Source: Burkholderiales bacterium (lineage in GTDB: Bacteria; Pseudomonadota; Gammaproteobacteria; Burkholderiales; Eutrophovitaceae). From it: a stretch of 64,000 nt of DNA. The position numbers were made by a program, and so were the translations under genes. Positions 24,304-34,183 of this stretch are shown piece by piece. The stretch lies in NCBI GenBank assembly GCA_035560005.1, contig DATMAN010000020.1, forward strand, positions 1 through 64,000, given 5' to 3'. The number at the start of each line of letters is the position of its first letter. Position 1 is the first letter of the stretch. A model generated the notes under the pieces. The model saw nothing but the letters and a program-made list of their open reading frames with translations, had not been told where the DNA came from and did no database searches.

Positions 24304-24795
24304 TCAGTCATAGCGGATCCGGGACCGGATTTCCGACGGCAACCACGGTTGAACCGCCTTGGCCGCCGTCTCCAGCGGAGCGCTGAGCATCGCTTCCTGC
24401 CAGTAACGCGCTTTGGGCAGTGGGGTCATCCCCGCCAGCAGCACCGCCGTCAATGCGATCACGATTCCGCGCGCAAGGCCAAACAGCGCTCCCAGCGCCC
24501 GGTCGGTACCCTGCAGGCCGGTAATCTTGACCACCTTCGCAATCTGCATCGACACCAGGCTGAAGAGCAGGACCGCGGCCACCATGACCAGGACGAAGCC
24601 CATCGCGAGGCGCGCGCCGGGATGCGAGACCCAGCCCGGCAGCCAGCTCGCGACGACCACCGCGCCGTACTTGGCGACGAAGAAGGCCCCGATCCAGGAA
24701 GCGAGCGAAAGCACTTCCCGCACCAGTCCCCGAACTACGCTGATCACCATCGACAGTGCCACCACCAGCAGCAGGACGAAGTCGAAAGCGGTCAT
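24304..24795 (-). CDS. cvpA: CvpA family inner membrane protein
   Basis: 163 residues with about four hydrophobic segments (starting FDFVLLLVVALSMVISVVRG, then a stretch around MGFVLVMVAAVLLFSLVSM and another around LARGIVIALTAVLLAG). It matches the CvpA/colicin V production family, a small membrane protein of unresolved biochemical role encoded upstream of purF. It lies 28 bp after the SPOR gene and 52 bp before purF. Confidence 0.92.
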   Translation of the reverse strand: MTAFDFVLLLVVALSMVISVVRGLVREVLSLASWIGAFFVAKYGAVVVASWLPGWVSHPGARLAMGFVLVMVAAVLLFSLVSMQIAKVVKITGLQGTDRALGALFGLARGIVIALTAVLLAGMTPLPKARYWQEAMLSAPLETAAKAVQPWLPSEIRSRIRYD

Positions 24796-24823
24796 GCCGC
24801 GGGCGGAAGTCCTCGCGCGTCCA

Positions 24824-25396
24824 TCAGCTGTCGTCGCGTACGACGCTGGCTTCGCCGATCACCAGCTTGCGCGCCTTCAACCGGTCGCGCGCCTTCTCGG
24901 CCGCTTCCTTGGTCGGATAGGCCCCCACCCGCACACGCGTCAATTCGCCTCCGGCCGTCTTGATGGTTTGCGTATAGGCCTGGAAACGGCTTTCCTTGAG
25001 CTTGGTCACGAGCTGCCGCGCCTTCGCCGGGTCGGAGAAGGCGCCCAGTTGAACGACATAACCCGGCTCCGCCGTGCGTTCCGCCGAGGGCCTGGTGTTA
25101 GCGGGCGCGACCCCGGCAGTGGGCGGCAATGGGGCGGATGAACCGGCTGCCGGCGGCTGGGAAGGCAGCGTCGGCGCAGCCGTATCGCCGGGCGGGGTGG
25201 GCATAGCCCCCGGATTCGCCGGCGGGATCGGGGGAATGTTGATGGCCACGTCCTGGCTCAGCGGCTTGGGCTCGCTGTCAAGAAACATCGGCAGAAACAC
25301 CACGACGATCAACACCAGCGCGATGGCGCCGACCAGACGCCGGCGCGCGCGCTTCTTGAGCTGCAGTTCCTCGTCGCTGATCGTTGCTCTTGCCAT
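24824..25396 (-). CDS. SPOR domain membrane protein (DedD-like)
   Basis: 190 residues. A short basic cytoplasmic tail (KKRARRR) precedes one transmembrane helix (LVGAIALVLIVVVFLPMFLD, about residues 20-39), then a long Pro/Ala-rich periplasmic linker, then a C-terminal SPOR domain (about 110-185, starting YVVQLGAFSDPAKARQLVTK) that binds denuded septal peptidoglycan. The position between folC and cvpA matches dedD of E. coli, so a role in cell division is likely. Confidence 0.88.
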   Translation of the reverse strand: MARATISDEELQLKKRARRRLVGAIALVLIVVVFLPMFLDSEPKPLSQDVAINIPPIPPANPGAMPTPPGDTAAPTLPSQPPAAGSSAPLPPTAGVAPANTRPSAERTAEPGYVVQLGAFSDPAKARQLVTKLKESRFQAYTQTIKTAGGELTRVRVGAYPTKEAAEKARDRLKARKLVIGEASVVRDDS

Positions 25397-25411
25397 GTTC
25401 CCGTGAACGAT

Positions 25412-26674
25412 TCAACCGGAACCGGTCGCCTGCATGACTGCGCCCACCGTGTAGAAAGACCCGAACACGACGATTCTATCATCGTCGCCTGCGAGTTCCC
25501 GCGCACGGAAGTACGCGCTCGCGGGATCGGGCGACAGCTCTACGGTCGCGTCCGCGCGCGCCTGCCGGACGGCAACGGCGAGTCGCTCGGCCGGGCAGCC
25601 GCGCGGGCCGGACAACGCACAAACCACCCAGCGGTCCACGACGTCTGCTGTGGCCCGGACGACGCCGGCCAGGTCCTTGTCCGCGAGCATTCCGAGAACG
25701 GCGATGGTGCTCCCCGCCTTCGGCATGGATCGCACGGCCGCCGCGAGCGCGCGGGCAGCCTGCGGGTTGTGTCCCACGTCCAAGATCACCTGCGGGCGCC
25801 CGGGGAGGACCTGGAGGCGGCCGGGAAGCGATACCTCGACCAGCGCCCGCCGGATCGCACCCATCTCGACGGGAAGCCGCTCGCGCATCGCTTCCAGAGC
25901 CGCGATGGCTCCTGCGGCATTGGCCAGCTGGTAGGCTCCGCGCAACGCCGGATGGGGCAGGCCGCTCTTCTTGCCGTGCGCGCTCCAGTATTGCCACTCG
26001 TGAGGACCTGCCCGGTAGCCGAAGTCGCGCGAGATCAGTTGCAGCCGGGCGCCGATCTCGCGCGCATGCGCGATCAGCGAAGCCGGCGGATCCTGGTCGC
26101 AGCACAGCGCCGGGCGCCCCGGGCGAAAGATGCCCGCCTTCTCCCATCCGATCTGTTCACGGGTCGTGCCGAGGTAATCCATGTGATCGAGATCGACGGT
26201 GGTGATGACTGCGCAATCGGGGTCGAAGGCATTCACCGCGTCAAGCCGGCCTCCGAGACCGACCTCCAGCACCGCCACTTCCACCCCCTGGCGCATGAAG
26301 AGGTCCACGGCGGCCAGGGTACCGAACTCGAAATAGGTCAACGGCACCTCCGCGCGCGCAGCTTCGATGCGCTCGAAAGCTTCGATCAGCATCGAGTCGG
26401 AGGCTTCGCGCATGCCGATACGCACGCGCTCGTTGTAGCGGATCAGGTGCGGCGAGGTGTAGAGGCCGATTCGATATCCGGCGAAGGCGAGCATCGCTTC
26501 CAGCATCGCGCAAGTCGAACCCTTGCCGTTGGTGCCGCCGACGGTGAGGATCGGAAACGAAGGGGTGAGCGCGGCCGCGCGCCGCACCTGGGCCACGCGC
26601 TCCAGCCCGAGGTCGATGGTGCGCGGATGCCGCCGCTCCAGCAGGGCAAGCCAGGCGCCGAGCGATCTGTCCAC
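25412..26674 (-). CDS. folC: Bifunctional folylpolyglutamate / dihydrofolate synthase
   Basis: Mur-ligase-family enzyme adding glutamate to dihydropteroate and folates. It has 420 residues. The P-loop is VGGTNGKGSTCAMLEAML near residue 45, with the conserved TTVDLDHMDYLGTTREQIGW and DVGHNPQAARALAAAV blocks. It is 15 bp upstream of the SPOR gene and 25 bp downstream of accD, all co-oriented. Confidence 0.96.
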   Translation of the reverse strand: MDRSLGAWLALLERRHPRTIDLGLERVAQVRRAAALTPSFPILTVGGTNGKGSTCAMLEAMLAFAGYRIGLYTSPHLIRYNERVRIGMREASDSMLIEAFERIEAARAEVPLTYFEFGTLAAVDLFMRQGVEVAVLEVGLGGRLDAVNAFDPDCAVITTVDLDHMDYLGTTREQIGWEKAGIFRPGRPALCCDQDPPASLIAHAREIGARLQLISRDFGYRAGPHEWQYWSAHGKKSGLPHPALRGAYQLANAAGAIAALEAMRERLPVEMGAIRRALVEVSLPGRLQVLPGRPQVILDVGHNPQAARALAAAVRSMPKAGSTIAVLGMLADKDLAGVVRATADVVDRWVVCALSGPRGCPAERLAVAVRQARADATVELSPDPASAYFRARELAGDDDRIVVFGSFYTVGAVMQATGSG

Positions 26675-26699
26675 CGGGCAGAGAATCGCAGCCGGCTCC

Positions 26700-27563
26700 T
26701 CAAGGAGCGGGCAGCCGCATGAGCAGCGTGAGAAGGTTGGCGAGCTTGTCGCGCATCTGGCGACGATCGACGATCATGTCGATCGCGCCGTGCTCGAGCA
26801 GAAATTCGGCGCGCTGGAAGCCTTCGGGCAGGGTCTGGCGTACGGTCTGCTCGATCACGCGCGGGCCGGCGAAGCCGATGAGGGCGTTGGGCTCGGCGAT
26901 GACCACGTCCCCGATCATCGCGAAACTGGCCGACACGCCGCCCATCGTCGGGTCCGTGAGCACCGAGACGAACGGCAAGCGCGCCGCCGACAGCTGGGTG
27001 AGCGCGGCGGTGGTCTTGGCCATCTGCATGAGCGAAGTCAGTCCCTCCTGCATGCGGGCGCCGCCACTAGCGGAAAAGCACACGAAAGGCAGACGCTGCT
27101 CGCAACACGCCTGCACGCCGCGCACGAAGCGCTCTCCGACCACCGAACCCATCGATCCGCCGAGAAAGCGGAACTCGAACGCGGCGCACACCAGCGGCAC
27201 GGTCTTCACGCTGCCCTGCATGACGACCAGCGCGTCGTCCTCGCCGGTATCCGTCTTGGCCTGCTCCAGCCGCTCGGTATAACGCTTGCTGTCGACGAAC
27301 TTCAGAAAGTCGATCGGCTCGACTTCGGCGCCGATTTCATAGCGCCCTTCGGGATCGAGCGTGATATCGAGCCGCTCGCGCGCCGTCAGGCGATTGTGAT
27401 GGCTGCACTTGGGACAGACATTGAGATTCTTTTCGAGGTCCGCGCGGTAGAGCACGGTCTCGCAGACCTCGCACTTGCTCCATAGCCCTTCGGGAACCGC
27501 CTTCCTGGCCGTGCCCGCGCTGCGCTTGATCTTCGGGGGCAGGAGCTTGTGCAGCCAGCTCAT
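26700..27563 (-). CDS. accD: Acetyl-CoA carboxylase carboxyltransferase subunit beta
   Basis: Carboxyltransferase beta subunit for malonyl-CoA formation. It has 287 residues. The N-terminal zinc ribbon has four cysteines (CEVCETVLY and CPKCSHHNR, about residues 32-57), and the crotonase-fold domain includes the conserved [20 protein letters not shown]. It sits between trpA and folC, a conserved arrangement. Confidence 0.97.
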   Translation of the reverse strand: MSWLHKLLPPKIKRSAGTARKAVPEGLWSKCEVCETVLYRADLEKNLNVCPKCSHHNRLTARERLDITLDPEGRYEIGAEVEPIDFLKFVDSKRYTERLEQAKTDTGEDDALVVMQGSVKTVPLVCAAFEFRFLGGSMGSVVGERFVRGVQACCEQRLPFVCFSASGGARMQEGLTSLMQMAKTTAALTQLSAARLPFVSVLTDPTMGGVSASFAMIGDVVIAEPNALIGFAGPRVIEQTVRQTLPEGFQRAEFLLEHGAIDMIVDRRQMRDKLANLLTLLMRLPAP

Positions 27564-27584
27564 CGTCGTTCCCGCGGTGCGGTC

Positions 27585-28385
27585 TCACGCGCCGTCGATG
27601 GCGCGGCGCATTGCGCTGACCAGCGAAGACAGATTGGTCAGCAATTCGCCGCGCGCAGACTTTTCGATCTCCTGCACGAGGCGGCTGCCTACGATCACCG
27701 CATCCGATACCGCTGCGACCGCTTGCGCGGTGGCCGGGTCGCGGATGCCAAATCCCACGCCCACCGGCAGCTTCACGTGGCTGCGTATGCACGGCACCTT
27801 CTCCGCGACTTCCCGCAGGTCAAGGTGCGAAGCACCGGTCACGCCCTTGAGCGAGACGTAGTAGACGTAGCCGCTTGCCACGCGCGCCACTTCGTCGATG
27901 CGTGCGTCCACCGAAGTGGGCGCGAGCAGGAATATCGAGTCGATTCCACGGGAGCGCAGGAGCGCGGTGAGTTCTCGGCTTTCCTCCGGAGGGTAGTCGA
28001 CCACCAGCACGCCGTCGACCCCGGCCGCCCGGGCCGCGTCGGCAAATCTCTCGTAGCCCATCGCCTCGACGGGATTGGCGTATCCCATCAGGACCACCGG
28101 GCTCGTCGGGTCCTTGCGACGAAATTCCGTGACCATCCGCAGCACGTCGCCAAGTCCTACGCCGTGCTTGAGCGCCCGTTCGCTGGAACGCTGAATGGTC
28201 GGGCCATCCGCCATCGGGTCCGAGAAAGGCACGCCCAGCTCCAGGATGTCGGCTCCGGCGGCGACCAACGCGTGCATGATGGGCACCGTCATTTCCGGCG
28301 CCGGATCGCCGGCGGTCACGAACGGGATCAGCGCCTTGCGCCCCTGGCGGCGCAGCTTCTCGAACGTGGACGCGATGCGAGACAT
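27585..28385 (-). CDS. trpA: Tryptophan synthase alpha chain
   Basis: Cleaves indole-3-glycerol phosphate to indole and glyceraldehyde 3-phosphate. The ATG at 28385 ([20 protein letters not shown]) gives 266 residues; upstream codons in frame show no similarity. The catalytic acids lie in [19 protein letters not shown]. trpB ends 214 bp upstream on the same strand. That gap, 28386-28599, holds only a 7-bp CGCAACG/CGTTGCG hairpin and nothing else I can identify. Confidence 0.97.
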   Translation of the reverse strand: MSRIASTFEKLRRQGRKALIPFVTAGDPAPEMTVPIMHALVAAGADILELGVPFSDPMADGPTIQRSSERALKHGVGLGDVLRMVTEFRRKDPTSPVVLMGYANPVEAMGYERFADAARAAGVDGVLVVDYPPEESRELTALLRSRGIDSIFLLAPTSVDARIDEVARVASGYVYYVSLKGVTGASHLDLREVAEKVPCIRSHVKLPVGVGFGIRDPATAQAVAAVSDAVIVGSRLVQEIEKSARGELLTNLSSLVSAMRRAIDGA

Positions 28386-28599
28386 GTCACAAGGCGAGGA
28401 TGCTGATGCAACGAGGAAGCCCCAAGAAGAGCATTCCAGTGACCTCCCTTTTCTTTCGAGATCGAGCAGGCCCGGGTGACGGGAGGGGAACGAGGCTGCG
28501 AGAACGCAACGCAACGAAAGGCGCCGTTGCGCGTGCCGGCGGCATCATCCTCCGATCCTTCTCCCTCGGTCTCGCATTCGTCATCCTCACGTCCCCGCC

Positions 28600-29817
28600 C
28601 TACAGCTCGATGCCGGAGGCCTTCGCCACCGTGTGCATGTCCTTGTCGCCGCGACCGGAAAGGTTCACCAGCAACACTTCCCCGCTCCTCATCCGCGGCG
28701 CCATCTTCATCGCCTGCGCGACGGCGTGCGCCGACTCGAGCGCAGGCATGATGCCTTCCAGGCGGGTCAGAGTGTGGAAAGCGTTCAAGGCTTCCTCATC
28801 CGTGACCGCGACGTACTCGGCGCGGCCGCTGTCCTTGAGCCAGGCGTGCTCGGGGCCCACGCCGGGATAATCCAGGCCGGCGGAAATCGAGTGCGTCTCC
28901 ACGATCTGCCCGTTCCCGTCCTGGATCAGATAGGTCCGATTGCCGTGCAGGATGCCGGGCTTGCCGGCGCAGAGCGTGGCGGCGTGCTTGCCACTCGCGA
29001 GGCCGTGGCCCGCCGCCTCCACGCCGATGAGCCGCACCGAACGGTCTTCGATGTAGTGATAGAACACGCCCATGGCATTCGAGCCGCCACCCACGCAGGC
29101 CACGATCGCATCGGGCTGACGCCCGATCTCCGCGGGCATCTGGACGCGCAGCTCGCGGCTCACCACGGAATTGAAGTCCCGCACCATCATCGGATAGGGG
29201 TGCGGGCCGGCCACGGTGCCGATGATGTAGAAGGTGGTTTCGACGTTGGTCACCCAGTCGCGCATCGCCTCATTGAGCGCGTCCTTGAGCGTGCGCGAGC
29301 CGCTTTCCACCGGCACCACCTTCGCGCCGAGCAGCTTCATGCGATAGACGTTCATCGCCTGGCGCTCCACGTCCTCCGACCCCATGTAGACCACGCATTC
29401 CATGCCGTAGCGCGCAGCAACCGTGGCGGTGGCCACGCCGTGCTGTCCCGCGCCGGTCTCCGCGATCACGCGCTGCTTGCCCATGCGCCTGGCGAGCAGC
29501 GCCTGGCCCACGGTGTTGTTGATCTTGTGCGCGCCAGTGTGGTTCAAGTCTTCGCGCTTGAGCCAGATCTGTGCCCCGCCAAGGTGCTGAGACAGCCGCC
29601 GGGCGTGATAGACCGGACTCGGCCGGCCTACGTAGTGCTTGAGCTCGTACTCGAACTCGGCCAGGAACTGCGGATCGGTCTTCACGCTCTCGTAGCGCGT
29701 GCGCAGTTCTTCGAGCGCGTGCATCAGGGTTTCGGCAACGAAAATGCCGCCGTAGGGGCCGAAATGTCCGCGCCGGTCTGGAAGGTCGTAGCCCTTGAGG
29801 GCCTCATACATCTGCAT
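28600..29817 (-). CDS. trpB: Tryptophan synthase beta chain
   Basis: PLP enzyme joining indole and serine. I start it at the ATG at 29817 ([20 protein letters not shown]) because GGAG ends six bases upstream; the ATG at 29811 is also possible. This gives 405 residues. The PLP lysine is in [16 protein letters not shown], and the phosphate-binding loop is [14 protein letters not shown]. The start overlaps the end of trpF by 14 bp, so translation is coupled. Confidence 0.97.
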   Translation of the reverse strand: MQMYEALKGYDLPDRRGHFGPYGGIFVAETLMHALEELRTRYESVKTDPQFLAEFEYELKHYVGRPSPVYHARRLSQHLGGAQIWLKREDLNHTGAHKINNTVGQALLARRMGKQRVIAETGAGQHGVATATVAARYGMECVVYMGSEDVERQAMNVYRMKLLGAKVVPVESGSRTLKDALNEAMRDWVTNVETTFYIIGTVAGPHPYPMMVRDFNSVVSRELRVQMPAEIGRQPDAIVACVGGGSNAMGVFYHYIEDRSVRLIGVEAAGHGLASGKHAATLCAGKPGILHGNRTYLIQDGNGQIVETHSISAGLDYPGVGPEHAWLKDSGRAEYVAVTDEEALNAFHTLTRLEGIMPALESAHAVAQAMKMAPRMRSGEVLLVNLSGRGDKDMHTVAKASGIEL

Positions 29818-30424
29818 TTCTCGCTCCACGGATGAAGGCGGCCACTTTGTCCGGGTCCTTGATCCCCTGCTTGGCTTCCACGCCGCTCGCCACGTCCACT
29901 GCCCACGGGCGAACGCGACGGATCGCCTCGGCGACGTTTTCGGGTGTCAGTCCTCCGGCAAGAATCACCGGCAGCGGAAGATTCCTCGGTATCAGCCCCC
30001 AATCGAAGGACACTCCCGTGCCTCCGGGGTTGCCTTCGACGAAAGCGTCGAGAAGCAGGCCTTTCGCGCCTGCGTAAAGGCGCGCGTATTGTAGCAAATC
30101 GACCCCTCGTCGAACCCTGACGGCCTTGATATAAGGCACGCCGAACTGCGCGCAGAACTCCGGCGCCTCGGCGCCGTGAAACTGCAGCATCGCCGGTTGC
30201 ACTTCCTCCAGCACGCGTTCGACCTCGGCAGCTGTGGGATCCACGAGCAGGCATACCGTGGTGACGAAAGGCGGCGCGGCTCGCACGATCTGCGCCGCGC
30301 GCACCGTGTCCACCGCGCGCGGGCTGCGTGCGTAGAGCACGGTACCGATCGCGTGAGCTCCCGCGCGCGCGGCGAGCAGCGCGTCCTCCACGCGGGTGAT
30401 TCCGCAGATCTTTACGAGTGTCAT
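29804..30424 (-). CDS. trpF: Phosphoribosylanthranilate isomerase
   Basis: TIM-barrel isomerase of tryptophan synthesis, 206 residues. It begins [20 protein letters not shown], with the catalytic Cys in KICGITR and the general acid Asp in [15 protein letters not shown]. It overlaps trpB and follows truA by 15 bp, the truA-trpF-trpB-trpA order of betaproteobacteria. Confidence 0.96.
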   Translation of the reverse strand: MTLVKICGITRVEDALLAARAGAHAIGTVLYARSPRAVDTVRAAQIVRAAPPFVTTVCLLVDPTAAEVERVLEEVQPAMLQFHGAEAPEFCAQFGVPYIKAVRVRRGVDLLQYARLYAGAKGLLLDAFVEGNPGGTGVSFDWGLIPRNLPLPVILAGGLTPENVAEAIRRVRPWAVDVASGVEAKQGIKDPDKVAAFIRGARNADV

Positions 30425-30439
30425 GAGGCAGAAGGATCC

Positions 30440-31243
30440 TCAACCGGTCGCGGTCAGGATCGATTCGAGCGCGTCGATCGGCGGCGCCGCCGGCAGCGAC
30501 CAGTGCGCCGGGTATTCTACTTGTGAGAGATAGAGCCCGAGCGCGGGAAAGGTCGGCGCTGCGAGGCGCCGGTCCCGGCTCTCCAGCAGCTCCAGCACCC
30601 ATCGCGCGGGCTTACGCCCGCTGCCGACGTAAACCAGCGAGCCGACGACGTTGCGCACCATGTGGTGCAGAAAGGCGTTGGCGCACAGATCGAAGCGTAC
30701 CAGCGGACCGCGGCGCTCGATGTCGAGCCGGATAAGCGTGCGAACCGGATTCCGGGCCTGGCATTCAGCGGAACGAAACGCGCTGAAATCATGCTCACCG
30801 CAAAGATGACGCGCTGCCTCCCGCATCAACTCCACGTCAAGAGGCCGATGGAACCAGCCGACGCGCGTAGCGAACAGCGCCGGCCGCTCGGGGCGATTGA
30901 GCAAATAGTACGTGTAGCCGCGGCTGGTCGCGCAATAACGGGCGTGAAACGCCTCGTTCACTTCCCGTGCCCACAGCACGCAAACGCCACCGGGGAGCAA
31001 GGAGTTGACTCCTCGTACCCATGCGCTGTGTGGGCGCCGCGCATCGGTGTCGAAGTGCACCACCTGATGCAGCGCATGCACGCCTGCATCGGTACGTCCG
31101 GCGCATACGGCTTCGACGCGATGGCCGGCAATCGCGCTCAGCGCGCGCTCCAGTGCGTCCTGAACGCTGCATCCACCGGGTTGTGTCTGCCACCCGCAGA
31201 AGGGAGCGCCGTCGTACTCCAGACCCAGGGCGATTCTCGGCAT
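30440..31243 (-). CDS. truA: tRNA pseudouridine(38-40) synthase
   Basis: Modifies the anticodon arm of many tRNAs. It has 267 residues. The catalytic Asp lies in [20 protein letters not shown], and the start [20 protein letters not shown] is typical. A strong terminator-like hairpin ends only 13 bp before its start codon, so it depends on read-through or on a promoter inside the 3' end of fimV. Confidence 0.96.
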   Translation of the reverse strand: MPRIALGLEYDGAPFCGWQTQPGGCSVQDALERALSAIAGHRVEAVCAGRTDAGVHALHQVVHFDTDARRPHSAWVRGVNSLLPGGVCVLWAREVNEAFHARYCATSRGYTYYLLNRPERPALFATRVGWFHRPLDVELMREAARHLCGEHDFSAFRSAECQARNPVRTLIRLDIERRGPLVRFDLCANAFLHHMVRNVVGSLVYVGSGRKPARWVLELLESRDRRLAAPTFPALGLYLSQVEYPAHWSLPAAPPIDALESILTATG

Positions 31244-31256
31244 CCGCGTTGACTCG

Positions 31257-31290
31257 CAAAAACAAACGCCGCGGGCGCAGGCCGCGGCGT
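31257..31290 (-). terminator. Intrinsic terminator of fimV, directly in front of truA
   Basis: Minus strand: ACGCCGCGG (31290-31282), a 7-nt loop, CCGCGGCGT (31274-31266), then TTTGTTTTT. A textbook 9-bp GC stem with a U-tract. It sits between the fimV stop (31319) and the truA ATG (31243). Confidence 0.85.
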
Positions 31291-31318
31291 GTCGATGGGC
31301 GCGATGGAAGCCTTGTGC

Positions 31319-34060
31319 TTACTCGAGCGCTGTCAGTACGGCCTCGGCGGCCGCTTTCTGCTCGGCGTCGCCCTCGGCGATGACCTCCTTCAGGATTTCC
31401 CGCGCGCCGTCCTTGTCCCCCATCTCCTGATAGGCCTTGGCGAGGTCGAATTTGGTCTGCACTTCGTACCACTTTTCGTCTCGCCCGACACTCGCTGCGC
31501 TCGGAGAGGTGGTGATGCCTCCAAGATCCAGGCTGATCGAAGACAGATCGATCGCGGGCGCGGATGCGTCGGACGTGGATTTGGGCTCGGCGGGCTCCAG
31601 CGACAGCGCCCCGATGTCGAAATCGAGTCCGCTGTCGCCGGTTGCGGCAGCGGGCGCGGAGGGCTCGGGCGGCGTGAACTTGGATATGTCGAAATCGAAA
31701 TCAATGGCGCTGGCGCTCGGCACCGTAGGCTCCGCTCCGCCTCCGGGCTCCGTGGCCGGCAGGTCGATGTTCAGATCGACTTTCGTCGGGGGTGGTTCGC
31801 GACCCTCTCCCAGGCCCAGCTCCTCCGCCGACAGAACCTGCGTACGCTCCAGTTGTTGTGTCGTGTCTCCCACGTCGATATCGGTCGTGGTGGCGATTTC
31901 GTCGCCCTTGCCGACATCGAAATCCAGGCGCTCTGCCGCTGGCGCGGCGGCCACCGCCGCGCCAGCCGCTTGCTCCGCGCCTTTGCCGGCGGCGTAAAGC
32001 GAATTCTGAGGATCGATCTGATAGCCCAGCTTGACGGCCCTGTCCCAGAGTTCGCCGCGCCCGCCGGTGCCCTGCTGTAACTCGCGCGCGATCCGTTCGA
32101 AGGTCTTTACGTCCTTGCGTTTTGCGTAGATCTCGAGCAGCTTGGCGTGCACTTCGTAGCGGCGCGGATGAGCCGCCAGGGCTTCCTTGAGCAGTTCTTC
32201 GGCCTGGGCATCCCGGCCATAGGCGAGGAAGATCTCCGCCTCCTCGAGCGGATCGACTTCCTCGGTGATGTCGCGGCTGCGTGCACTCAGCCCGTCGGTG
32301 TCCCCGGGAGCGAACGCTGCGACCCCCGCCGCCGCCGCACCGCTCGGCGCTAGGCGCGCAGGCGCAACCTCTTCCGACGGCGCCTTGGCCTCACGACGCC
32401 GGCGAATGGTACGAACCGCGAGCAGGCCGAGCACGAGAACGAAGAGTCCACCTGCGGCCAGATACAGCGGCTCGTCGAGAACCTGGTCGAGCAGACTGGG
32501 CGGCGGGGGCGGAGGGGGTGGTGCTGGTCGGGGGCGCGCCTGTTGCGCCGGGGGCGTGGAAGGCGGTGCCGCGGCTTGCGGTGCTTCGCTCGCGGGCGGG
32601 GGTGCGGGTTGCGCGGGCTGAGCACCCGGTGTCGGCTGTGCGGACGAAGCGGCCCCAGCCGGAGCTGCCGGCTGAGCGGGCGCCGTGGGGACGGGCGACG
32701 CGGCAGGAGGCACCGCGGGCTGTGCGGGCTGAGCCGGGGCGGTGGTCGCGGGTGCCTGCGGCCGCGGTGCAGTCGAGCCTGCCTGGCGCTGCAGCTCCGC
32801 CATCTGCTGGTTCTTCAGCTCGACCAGCGCCTGCAGATCCTTGATATTCTTCTCGAGCTTCGCCACTCGCTCGTTCGCTTCCCGCAGCGCCTTGTCGCGC
32901 GCCACCACCTCTTCCTCTGCAGCCTTGCCTGCGGCAGCAGCGCCTGCGGCTGCGGCCTCTTCACCCTTCGAAAGCTTGACCACCTCCTTGGGCTCGACGA
33001 CAGGCGCAGCCTTGTCTTCCACCTTCGGTGCAATCTGACCGGCGGCCGCCTGCTGCGCAGGCTCTTCGGCGGGTGCGGGCGCGGCTGCGGCGAGCCGTTC
33101 ACGATACGCCTTCCAGTCCGCGGCCTGCACGCGCACCTCCCTGCGCGCCTCGGCGATGCCGATGCGACCGTATTCCGCGGGGTCCGGCAATCGGATGATC
33201 TTCCCGGTCCTGAGCCGGTTCATGTTCCGACCCGAAAAAGCGTCGGGATTGTTGCGGAACAGAAGGACGAGCATCTGCTCGAGCGTGACGTCGGCCGGCT
33301 TCGCACGCAGCGCGATCGTGGACAGCGTGTCGCCGCGCTTGGTCGGACCGTAACTCTCCGTCACCCCTACGCCCGGCACAGCGGCGACTTCGACGTCGAA
33401 CAGAGTCGGCGCGGTTCCGCCAATGGTTTCGACCGGGCCGGAGGGTTGCGACGCAGTTGCAGGCGGTTGCGCGGCCGCGGGAACGGAGGCTGCTTCGACG
33501 GTATCGGTGGGCGTTGTGGGAATCGGCGCGCCCGCTTCCTTCGGGGCCGGTTCGGCCGGCAGTGGCTGCGGCTTGGGCGCGGCCTGCGGAGGCGCCGCTG
33601 CGGTCGTCGGAGCGGCTGCGGCCGCTGCCGCGCGCTGCTTCTCGCGCTCGGCGATCAAATAGGGCGGATCCACGAACGCCGTGTATTCCCGTGTGACACG
33701 GCCCGCAGCCCACGACAACTCGATCAGCAAATCGACGACCGGCTCGTTCAGGGGTTGCGCCGTCGTCACGCTGATGTAGGGATCGCCGTTGGGACGCTTC
33801 TCCAACGTCACGCGCATTCCGGCGACGGTGCTGTTGTAGATCAGGCCCGCACTCTGAAAGGCGGTCGGCGAGGCCAGCTTTGCCGACAGCGAAGCACGCT
33901 CGTTCTTGTCTGCGATGACCGCGATTTCCGCCCGGAACGGGGCGCCGAGCGCGGAGAGCACTTCCAGTCGACCCAGTCCGGCCGCCAGTCCCTGTCCGCT
34001 CGCGCAGAGCAACGCTGCGAGAAACAGTGCGCGAACCGAGACGAGTTTCAAGGTGCCCAC
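31319..34060 (-). CDS. fimV: FimV/HubP-type polar hub protein
   Basis: Large inner-membrane peptidoglycan-binding protein that organises the cell pole, type IV pili and chemotaxis proteins in relatives. It has 913 residues. Signal peptide about 1-27; FimV N-terminal domain (GRLEVLSALGAPFRAEIAVI); LysM domain about 236-293 (KRGDTLSTIALRAKPADVTL); coiled coil about 375-425; a long Pro/Ala/Gln-rich linker; one transmembrane helix about 533-552 (LYLAAGGLFVLVLGLLAVRT); TPR-like cytoplasmic part about 600-665; an acidic disordered stretch; and the conserved C-terminal FimV motif (KFDLAKAYQEMGDKDGAREI). It lies between asd and truA, the conserved location. Confidence 0.93.
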   Translation of the reverse strand: MGTLKLVSVRALFLAALLCASGQGLAAGLGRLEVLSALGAPFRAEIAVIADKNERASLSAKLASPTAFQSAGLIYNSTVAGMRVTLEKRPNGDPYISVTTAQPLNEPVVDLLIELSWAAGRVTREYTAFVDPPYLIAEREKQRAAAAAAAPTTAAAPPQAAPKPQPLPAEPAPKEAGAPIPTTPTDTVEAASVPAAAQPPATASQPSGPVETIGGTAPTLFDVEVAAVPGVGVTESYGPTKRGDTLSTIALRAKPADVTLEQMLVLLFRNNPDAFSGRNMNRLRTGKIIRLPDPAEYGRIGIAEARREVRVQAADWKAYRERLAAAAPAPAEEPAQQAAAGQIAPKVEDKAAPVVEPKEVVKLSKGEEAAAAGAAAAGKAAEEEVVARDKALREANERVAKLEKNIKDLQALVELKNQQMAELQRQAGSTAPRPQAPATTAPAQPAQPAVPPAASPVPTAPAQPAAPAGAASSAQPTPGAQPAQPAPPPASEAPQAAAPPSTPPAQQARPRPAPPPPPPPPSLLDQVLDEPLYLAAGGLFVLVLGLLAVRTIRRRREAKAPSEEVAPARLAPSGAAAAGVAAFAPGDTDGLSARSRDITEEVDPLEEAEIFLAYGRDAQAEELLKEALAAHPRRYEVHAKLLEIYAKRKDVKTFERIARELQQGTGGRGELWDRAVKLGYQIDPQNSLYAAGKGAEQAAGAAVAAAPAAERLDFDVGKGDEIATTTDIDVGDTTQQLERTQVLSAEELGLGEGREPPPTKVDLNIDLPATEPGGGAEPTVPSASAIDFDFDISKFTPPEPSAPAAATGDSGLDFDIGALSLEPAEPKSTSDASAPAIDLSSISLDLGGITTSPSAASVGRDEKWYEVQTKFDLAKAYQEMGDKDGAREILKEVIAEGDAEQKAAAEAVLTALE

Positions 34061-34073
34061 CCTGCCCTTGTCG

Positions 34074-34150
34074 TTATGAGAAAGGGCATTTAAAGTAACA
34101 TCATGGGGTTAGATATGCAAGCTCAGGTGAGCTGTTACTTTCTCTCATAA
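34074..34150. promoter_or_regulatory. 77-bp imperfect inverted repeat upstream of fimV
   Basis: TTATGAGAAAGG..AAAGTAACA (34074-34100) is mirrored by TGTTACTTTCTCTCATAA (34133-34150), with a perfect AGCTCA-GG-TGAGCT palindrome (34120-34133) inside. The region is AT-rich between the asd stop and the fimV start and probably holds the fimV promoter and an operator. I could not identify a strong -35/-10 pair. Confidence 0.5.
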
Positions 34151-34183
34151 ATCCACCTTTTGACGATCAAAATCGGCAGGCTT

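Noticed and set aside
28386-28599. Attenuator or leader peptide before trpA
   Set aside because: There is only a 7-bp hairpin without a U-tract and no Trp-rich short ORF; the gap lies inside the operon rather than at its start.
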